Assembly: GCF_024814375.1 (NCBI RefSeq)
Contig: NZ_JANUXX010000005.1
Span: forward strand, 1 to 64,000
Length of the DNA: 64,000 bases
DNA from: Streptococcus sciuri
GTDB taxonomy: Bacteria > Bacillota > Bacilli > Lactobacillales > Streptococcaceae
Direction of reading: 5' to 3'
Shown: positions 58,983-64,000 of the stretch, piece by piece
How the letters are laid out: each line of letters starts with the position of its first letter
Position numbering within the stretch: the stretch's first letter is position 1
The notes under the pieces: generated by a model
The model's database searches: none
What the model was told of the DNA's origin: nothing
The model's input: the letters and a program-made list of their open reading frames with translations, nothing else
Position numbers and translations under genes: made by a program

Positions 58983-59252
58983 TTACCAAAACCAGTCATC
59001 ATTATCACGAATAACCTCAGCATCTTTACGCTTTCTAGATCCCAATCCATACTTATCATACTCAATATCCTCTTTGTAAGGAAGAAAGATAGCTAGCAAG
59101 AGGTAAAGAACAATTCCAAATCCTGAGAAATACATCAAAAGTGCTGCTACGACACGTGTTATAGGCAAATCCCAGCCAAATTTATCAGCTAGACCAGCTA
59201 CTACACCACACAGTAATTTATTTTGGCGTTGTTTATAAAACATTGATTTCAT
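58983..59252 (-). CDS. PspC domain protein
   Basis: This 89-aa protein has KLLCGVVAGLADKFGWD (about residues 11-27), the PspC motif, one membrane helix and an acidic tail. The start at 59252 follows AAAGGTG. PspC proteins sense membrane stress in other bacteria; here it is unlinked to other psp genes. Confidence 0.88.
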   Translation of the reverse strand: MKSMFYKQRQNKLLCGVVAGLADKFGWDLPITRVVAALLMYFSGFGIVLYLLLAIFLPYKEDIEYDKYGLGSRKRKDAEVIRDNDDWFW

Positions 59253-59317
59253 CTGCGAAACACCTTTCTTCTTTTCACCATTCATTGTAACAAAAGATAA
59301 GGTAAATAAAATCAGCC

Positions 59318-59755
59318 TTACGACTGATTTTTCATCATGAGCTGTCCACGACAAAAGCTACAGACATATTTTTGAGTATTAATACGACGCTTTCTTTTGT
59401 AGACTTTGTGACAAGATTGACAGGTATACTCATAAAGATTGCTAGCTTGATTGAGATTTGGTGCATAACGCAAACCATCAACTTGCTGTAAAAGTACTTT
59501 AAAATCTTTATCACGATGGCGAAATCCTTTATGATCGTAGTAAAGATGATAGTGACACAGTTCATGTCGAACAATCTTGCGAAAGATTTCGCAACCAAAT
59601 TTTTCGTACATTTTAGGATTGAAATCCAGATGACCATCATCTGGAAAAAAACGTCCTCCAGTTGTCCTTAAGCGCTTATTCCAATAGGCTTTGTGTAAAA
59701 AAGGCTTATTAAAATCTTCTAGCGACACCGTTTTGACATAATCAGTTAGATTCAT
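59318..59755 (-). CDS. SprT-like zinc metalloprotein
   Basis: This 145-aa protein has the HELCH metal site ([13 protein letters not shown]) and a C-terminal zinc ribbon with CQSC and CSFC. The start at 59755 overlaps the tex 3' end by 14 bp. The family is related to SprT/Spartan proteases; its role in streptococci is unknown. Confidence 0.9.
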   Translation of the reverse strand: MNLTDYVKTVSLEDFNKPFLHKAYWNKRLRTTGGRFFPDDGHLDFNPKMYEKFGCEIFRKIVRHELCHYHLYYDHKGFRHRDKDFKVLLQQVDGLRYAPNLNQASNLYEYTCQSCHKVYKRKRRINTQKYVCSFCRGQLMMKNQS

Positions 59756-61874
59756 CTGGCGCAACGAGAGATAGGTTAATCTTATCACGTTCTGTGTCAA
59801 TTTTTGATACCCAAACAGTCACAATATCACCGACAGAAACCACTTGACTTGGATGATTGATAAAGGTAGTACTCATCTGCGAGATATGAATCAAACCATC
59901 ATCATGTAAACCAATGTCAACAAAAGCACCAAAATCAACAACATTTCGCACCGTACCCTCTAACTTTTGACCAAGTGATAAATCTGAAATCTCTAAAATA
60001 TCTTGGCGCAGTACAGGAGCTGCAAAATGGTCACGTAAGTCACGTCCTGGTTTTAGTAAGTCACTAATAATATCTTTTAGCGTTTCTTGTCCTATAGCGA
60101 GTTCCTCTGCCATATCAGCTACAACAACTGATTGTAATTTCTGTTTAGCGTCATCGTCTAATTGATTAATATCAAGTTTCTTGAACAAATCCCAAACTGC
60201 TTTATAGCTTTCTGGGTGAACACCCGTATTGTCTAGAAAGTTGTTAGACTCTGGAATACGCAAGAAACCAGCTGCCTGTTCAAAAACTTTCTCACCTAGA
60301 CGTGGTACTTTTTTTATGTCTTGTCGTGAAGCAATCAATCCAATTTCTTCACGATATTTAACAATATTTTCAGAAATTGTTTTATTAAGACCTGAAACGT
60401 GTGCTAGAAGTGCTGGGCTTGCGGTATTGATATTAACACCGACTTGGTTGACCACAGTATCTACTACAAAATCGAGGTTTTCAGCTAACTTTTTTTGGCT
60501 AACATCGTGCTGATATTGTCCCACACCGATAGATTTTGGATCAATCTTGACAAGTTCAGCTAGTGGATCTTGGAGTCTGCGAGCTATAGAAATAGCTGAA
60601 CGTTTTTCGACGGTTAAGTCTGGGAACTCCTTTCGTGCTAGCTCACTAGCAGAATAAACAGAAGCTCCACTTTCGTTGACGATGACATAAGACACATTTG
60701 GATAGTCTTTTAAAACATCTGCAACAAAAGCTTCGCTCTCACGGCTAGCCGTACCATTTCCAATAGCAATAATCTCAATATCAAAGGTATCTATAAGCTG
60801 AGCTAGCTCCCTTTTGGACTGGGCTATTTTAGCTTGATTAGCTGGTGGTACAGGATAGATGACTTGTGTGGTGAGGAGTTTTCCTGTTTGGTCGACTACA
60901 GCTAGTTTAGCTCCTGTCCTAAAAGCAGGGTCAAAACCTAGTACTATTTTCCCTTTTAGGGGTGAAACTAAAAGGAGATGGCGTAGATTTTTTGCAAATA
61001 ATGCAATAGCGCCGTCCTCAGCACTCTCTGTCAACTCGGAACGAATACGACGTTCCATAGCAGGAATAATCTTTTTCTTCAGCGCTTCTTGAATCGCTCT
61101 TTGGATATAGGTATTCTTTTCCCTAAAACGAGCCTCAACAAAACGTGTCATCACATCCAAATTATGCTCAAAATGTACTTTCAATACTCCCTGCTTTTCA
61201 CCACGATTTAGAGCTAAAACACGATAGCCCTGCATATTGCGTACAGGCTCACTAAAATCATAATAAATCTGATAAATTCTTTTCTCATCCAGCATCTCAT
61301 CCTTTAGCTTTGAAGTGATGAAACTGTGTTGCTTAATATCTCGATTAACAAAAGCTCTAATAGAAACATCCTCTGATAAAGCTTCAATCACAATATCAAC
61401 TGCACCAGCTAAAGCCTTCTCAGCCGTCTCAAAACCTTCACAAATAAAGCTTTTAGCTTCTTTTTCGATAAAAGACTTATTTTGCAAGATAAGCCGTGCC
61501 AAAGGAAAAAGTCCTGCCTCACGAGCAATCGTCGCCTTAGTGCGACGTTTTTCTTTATAGGGTAGATATAACTCCTCGACATCTGCTAGTTTGCTAGCTT
61601 CTTCAATTGCTTGTTTAAGAGACTCCGTAAGTTTACCTTGTTCCTCAATCTTTGATAGGACAGCCAGCTTACGCTCAAAAAGCGTTGTGAGAGATTTATC
61701 CATCTCGATAATTGTTTTGATTTGAACCTCATCCAGATTTCCTGTTAACTCTTTGCGATAACGAGCGATAAAAGGAATCGTATTTCCTTCTTTGGTTAGT
61801 TCAATAACTTTTTCAATCTGTTGATTATAAAGACCAAGATTTGTAGCTATTTGTTTAATATTTGCATTTTCCAT
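59742..61874 (-). CDS. tex: RNA-binding transcription accessory protein Tex
   Basis: This 710-aa protein has a Tex N-terminal domain ([13 protein letters not shown]), a YqgF-like RNase H fold ([19 protein letters not shown]), helix-hairpin-helix motifs ([19 protein letters not shown]) and a C-terminal S1 domain ([20 protein letters not shown]). The start at 61874 (MENANIKQ) is where homology begins; a longer frame covers its promoter. Confidence 0.96.
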   Translation of the reverse strand: MENANIKQIATNLGLYNQQIEKVIELTKEGNTIPFIARYRKELTGNLDEVQIKTIIEMDKSLTTLFERKLAVLSKIEEQGKLTESLKQAIEEASKLADVEELYLPYKEKRRTKATIAREAGLFPLARLILQNKSFIEKEAKSFICEGFETAEKALAGAVDIVIEALSEDVSIRAFVNRDIKQHSFITSKLKDEMLDEKRIYQIYYDFSEPVRNMQGYRVLALNRGEKQGVLKVHFEHNLDVMTRFVEARFREKNTYIQRAIQEALKKKIIPAMERRIRSELTESAEDGAIALFAKNLRHLLLVSPLKGKIVLGFDPAFRTGAKLAVVDQTGKLLTTQVIYPVPPANQAKIAQSKRELAQLIDTFDIEIIAIGNGTASRESEAFVADVLKDYPNVSYVIVNESGASVYSASELARKEFPDLTVEKRSAISIARRLQDPLAELVKIDPKSIGVGQYQHDVSQKKLAENLDFVVDTVVNQVGVNINTASPALLAHVSGLNKTISENIVKYREEIGLIASRQDIKKVPRLGEKVFEQAAGFLRIPESNNFLDNTGVHPESYKAVWDLFKKLDINQLDDDAKQKLQSVVVADMAEELAIGQETLKDIISDLLKPGRDLRDHFAAPVLRQDILEISDLSLGQKLEGTVRNVVDFGAFVDIGLHDDGLIHISQMSTTFINHPSQVVSVGDIVTVWVSKIDTERDKINLSLVAPDESN

Positions 61875-61887
61875 ATTTACTATTATA
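61875..61887 (-). promoter_or_regulatory. tex: -10 box 7 nt upstream of tex ATG (leaderless arrangement)
   Basis: Minus strand TGGTATAAT is an extended -10 with its hexamer at 61882-61887. AGTAAAT separates it from ATG and no Shine-Dalgarno motif is present. Confidence 0.7.
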
Positions 61888-62052
61888 CCACAAGAATACT
61901 CTAAAGATAAGAGGGCGGCAACACAAACAGTGGTACTTTCTCGTTTGTCTAACTCCTTTCTCATTGCTTTTGCTCTGCTATTTTAAGACAAGTGTAGTAT
62001 AATACCTATTAATGAATCTTTTCATTAAATATTTTAGAAAGAAGGATTTTTC

Positions 62053-62184
62053 ATGGCTATTACACATAAACGTCAGGAGGACTTAGAGCGTAGATTTGCA
62101 GAATTTGCGACAATTATCGATCCTGAGCAAGAAAAGAAAAAACCAAAAGATGCTAAGGATAAAAAAGATAGGAAAACAATCTAG
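62053..62184 (+). CDS. 43-aa highly charged conserved-type peptide
   Basis: MAITHKRQEDLERRFAEFA opens a 43-aa protein with a Lys-rich tail. GAAAGGA lies before the ATG and GTATAAT upstream. It ends 3 bp before the permease gene, so it heads that operon. The function is unknown. It is too basic and polar to be a membrane protein. Confidence 0.78.
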   Translation: MAITHKRQEDLERRFAEFATIIDPEQEKKKPKDAKDKKDRKTI

Positions 62185-62187
62185 TTT

Positions 62188-63090
62188 ATGGTACTTCTTA
62201 ATCAGTTACCTGATAATATCTTGCAATGGTTTGCTATTTTTCTCTCCATTATCATTGAAGCATTACCTTTTGTACTCTTAGGAGCGATTTTTTCGGGATT
62301 TATCGAAGTCTATGTCACTCCAGATAGCGTCAATCGTCTTTTACCTAAACCTAAATTCTTGAGGATTTTATTTGGAACATTGATTGGCTTTGTCTTTCCA
62401 TCATGTGAGTGTGGCATTGTTCCTATCATCAACCGCTTTATTGAGAAAAAAGTTCCCGCCTATACAGCTATTCCTTTTCTGACAACCGCACCAATTATCA
62501 ATCCTATCGTTTTGTTTGCTACCTATTCAGCTTTTGGTAATTCTGTACGCTTTGTCTTATTGCGTCTTATCGGATCTCTCCTGATTGCTTTGGTTTTAGG
62601 CTGTTTGTTGGCCTATGTCTTAGATAGTGATATTTTAAAAGATAGCGCTAATAGCAACCATTTTCGTGATTATTCATCAGAAAAAGGACATCACAAGTTT
62701 TTTTTAGCATTGGGACATGCTATTGAGGAGTTTTTTGATACAGGAAGATACTTAGTCTTTGGAACCTTGGTAGCTTCCGCTATGCAAATCTTTGTTCCAA
62801 CCCATTTTTTGACCACTATCGGACATAGTCCTCTCATGGCGATTTTAGTTATGATGCTACTTGCTTTTATCTTATCCCTTTGTAGTGAAGCGGATGCTTT
62901 TATTGGTGCATCTTTACTATCTACCTTTGGCATAGCTCCTGTTATAGCATTTCTGTTGATTGGTCCTATGGTAGATATTAAAAATCTTATGATGATGATA
63001 AAAAGCTTTAAACCTAAATTCATCGTCCAGTTTGTCACTATTGCATCTAGTTTAGTGGCAATTTACTGCTTGATTGTGGGGGTAATATAA
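62188..63090 (+). CDS. DUF318-type permease (YcgR-like)
   Basis: This 300-aa membrane protein has about eight helices and the FPSCECGIVPI motif (about residues 69-79), whose CxC pair may bind a metal or a thiol ligand. ATTAPIINPIVLFATYSAF-like segments are typical of pfam03773. Its stop shares one base with the next start. The pair matches Bacillus ycgR-ycgQ. The substrate is unknown. Confidence 0.88.
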   Translation: MVLLNQLPDNILQWFAIFLSIIIEALPFVLLGAIFSGFIEVYVTPDSVNRLLPKPKFLRILFGTLIGFVFPSCECGIVPIINRFIEKKVPAYTAIPFLTTAPIINPIVLFATYSAFGNSVRFVLLRLIGSLLIALVLGCLLAYVLDSDILKDSANSNHFRDYSSEKGHHKFFLALGHAIEEFFDTGRYLVFGTLVASAMQIFVPTHFLTTIGHSPLMAILVMMLLAFILSLCSEADAFIGASLLSTFGIAPVIAFLLIGPMVDIKNLMMMIKSFKPKFIVQFVTIASSLVAIYCLIVGVI

Positions 63091-63902
63091 TGTTTCGCTT
63101 TTTAGTTTTAGTAGGTTATTTTGAGCTCTCTATGTACCTGCAAATCACAGGTAAACTTAATCAATACATCAACACACACTATGCCTACCTCGCTTACATC
63201 GCTATGGTACTTTCTTTTATCCTTGCCATAATTCAGTTGATAATATGGATAAAAAATATAAGATTACATAGCCATTTGACAGGTAAATGGGCAAAACTCA
63301 CTAGTCCTTTTATCTTGCTCTTTCCCATTTTGGTGGGACTTTTAGTGCCGACAGTCACACTGGATTCCACCACAGTTTCAGCTAAAGGTTATCATTTTCC
63401 ACTAGCTGCTGGCTCTAGCAAGTCTGGTGTTAGCGATGATGGAACTTCTGTACAATATCTAAAGCCTGATACCAGTAGCTTTTTTACCTCTAGTGCTTAT
63501 GAAAAAGAGATGACAGCAGAACTCAAAAAATATCACGGTACATCTCCTATCACAATCACAACAAACAATTATATGGAGGTAATGGAACTCATCTATCTCT
63601 ACCCTGATAATTTTACTGGACGAAAAATTACCTACACAGGCTTTGTCTACAATGAGCCTAAGCACGCAGGTTATCAATTTCTTTTTCGCTTCGGCATTAT
63701 TCATTGTATTGCAGACTCTGGGGTGTACGGGCTCTTAACCACTGGAAACCAAACTTTTAAAGACAATACTTGGGTAAATGCTACTGGAGAAATTCAGCTT
63801 GAGTATAACCAGACTCTAAAGCAAACCCTACCTATCCTTCACATAACAGAAGCAAAAGAAACTAGCAAACCTGACAATCCATACGTCTACCGTGTCTTTT
63901 AA
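63090..63902 (+). CDS. TIGR03943-type permease partner (YcgQ-like)
   Basis: This 270-aa protein has an N-terminal pair of helices and a third near residue 75-95, then an extracytoplasmic domain with TYTGFVYNEPKHAGYQF and FGIIHCIADSGVYG. It begins within the TAATG overlap, so it is coupled to the permease. Such pairs are thought to act together, function unproven. Confidence 0.88.
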   Translation: MFRFLVLVGYFELSMYLQITGKLNQYINTHYAYLAYIAMVLSFILAIIQLIIWIKNIRLHSHLTGKWAKLTSPFILLFPILVGLLVPTVTLDSTTVSAKGYHFPLAAGSSKSGVSDDGTSVQYLKPDTSSFFTSSAYEKEMTAELKKYHGTSPITITTNNYMEVMELIYLYPDNFTGRKITYTGFVYNEPKHAGYQFLFRFGIIHCIADSGVYGLLTTGNQTFKDNTWVNATGEIQLEYNQTLKQTLPILHITEAKETSKPDNPYVYRVF

Positions 63903-63945
63903 TAATAAACAATAGCACTAGAAAACTAGTGCTATTGTTTATTAT
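63902..63945 (+). terminator. Terminator with a 20-bp perfect stem
   Basis: 63902-63921 and 63926-63945 are perfect inverted repeats around AAAA. The last 55 bases of the window beyond it show no gene. Confidence 0.88.
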
Positions 63946-64000
63946 ATAATATCTGATAGTAAGCTGCGTATGAAATCCTCCGAACGGAACTCACCTATAT

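Noticed and set aside
59335-59640. Second minus-strand frame inside the SprT gene
   Set aside because: Alternate-frame shadow of a well-supported zinc protein.

Overview
The window is a Firmicutes chromosome segment, almost certainly Streptococcus. Evidence for this is the YSIRK/FSLRK-type surface-protein signal, the DUF1149 and DUF3270-type small proteins, a ComX cin-box in front of comEA, a CodY box in the gdhA promoter, NagR (dre) operators at nagB, an mleR/mleS/mleP malolactic locus, and low GC with strong AGGAGG ribosome sites. A member of the bovis/equinus or mutans side of the genus is plausible, but the species cannot be fixed from sequence reading alone. LAYOUT: 1-2860 is the N-terminal 953 codons of a MucBP-repeat adhesin. 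2977-4852 is an IbrB/IbrA-like pair (ParB-fold plus PAPS-reductase fold) just upstream of and co-oriented with the adhesin. 4963-13571 is a compact seven-gene minus-strand operon: DUF1149, DegV, dapB, cca, an ABC-F ATPase and a heterodimeric ABC exporter. 13741-14460 is a doubly frameshifted RsuA-family pseudouridine synthase. 14482-16362 holds nagB and queA back to back. 16390-17628 is a membrane-anchored protein of DUF3114 type. 17678-17984 is a frameshifted small membrane gene. 18196-21219 is a lactococcin-972-type peptide/permease/ATPase cassette with a frameshifted permease. 21303-23025 is sodA and holA. 23129-27715 is a type III restriction-modification locus whose res gene carries an in-frame stop. 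28295-31184 is comEC and comEA. 31250-33116 is plsC and, divergently, a tRNA methyltransferase and a GIY-YIG protein. 33133-37097 is the malolactic locus. 37183-40048 holds khpA, rpsP, an RsmJ-like methyltransferase and gdhA. 40256-49610 is housekeeping: a DUF308 protein, cshA, prfC, murF, gpmA, pyrD and a ThrE-type exporter. 49648-52159 is two U32 proteins of the tRNA-hydroxylation type. 52687-55431 is a single-chain type IIG-like restriction-modification enzyme preceded by a short leader ORF with seven TGTGC/GCACA units. 55796-63902 contains a DUF3270-type protein, YtxH, DUF948, lgt, hprK, PspC, SprT, tex, a 43-aa protein and a YcgR/YcgQ-like pair. THEMES: Two DNA-modification loci show signs of switching or decay. 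The type III locus keeps modification but has lost restriction by a nonsense codon. The type IIG-like gene sits behind a leader ORF whose frame depends on the number of 5-bp repeats; only some repeat numbers let leader translation run into the enzyme's start through a TAATG overlap. Three more genes (RsuA-family enzyme, small membrane protein, bacteriocin-type permease) are broken by small indels, two of them in homopolymers and one in or beside an AT repeat, so sequencing error, decay and slippage must all be considered. At least four housekeeping genes (the RsuA-family gene, holA, the tRNA methyltransferase and tex) have a -10 box 6-7 nt before the start codon and should give leaderless mRNAs. 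The strongest candidates for new biology are the repeat-controlled type IIG leader and the IbrA/IbrB-like pair beside the adhesin.
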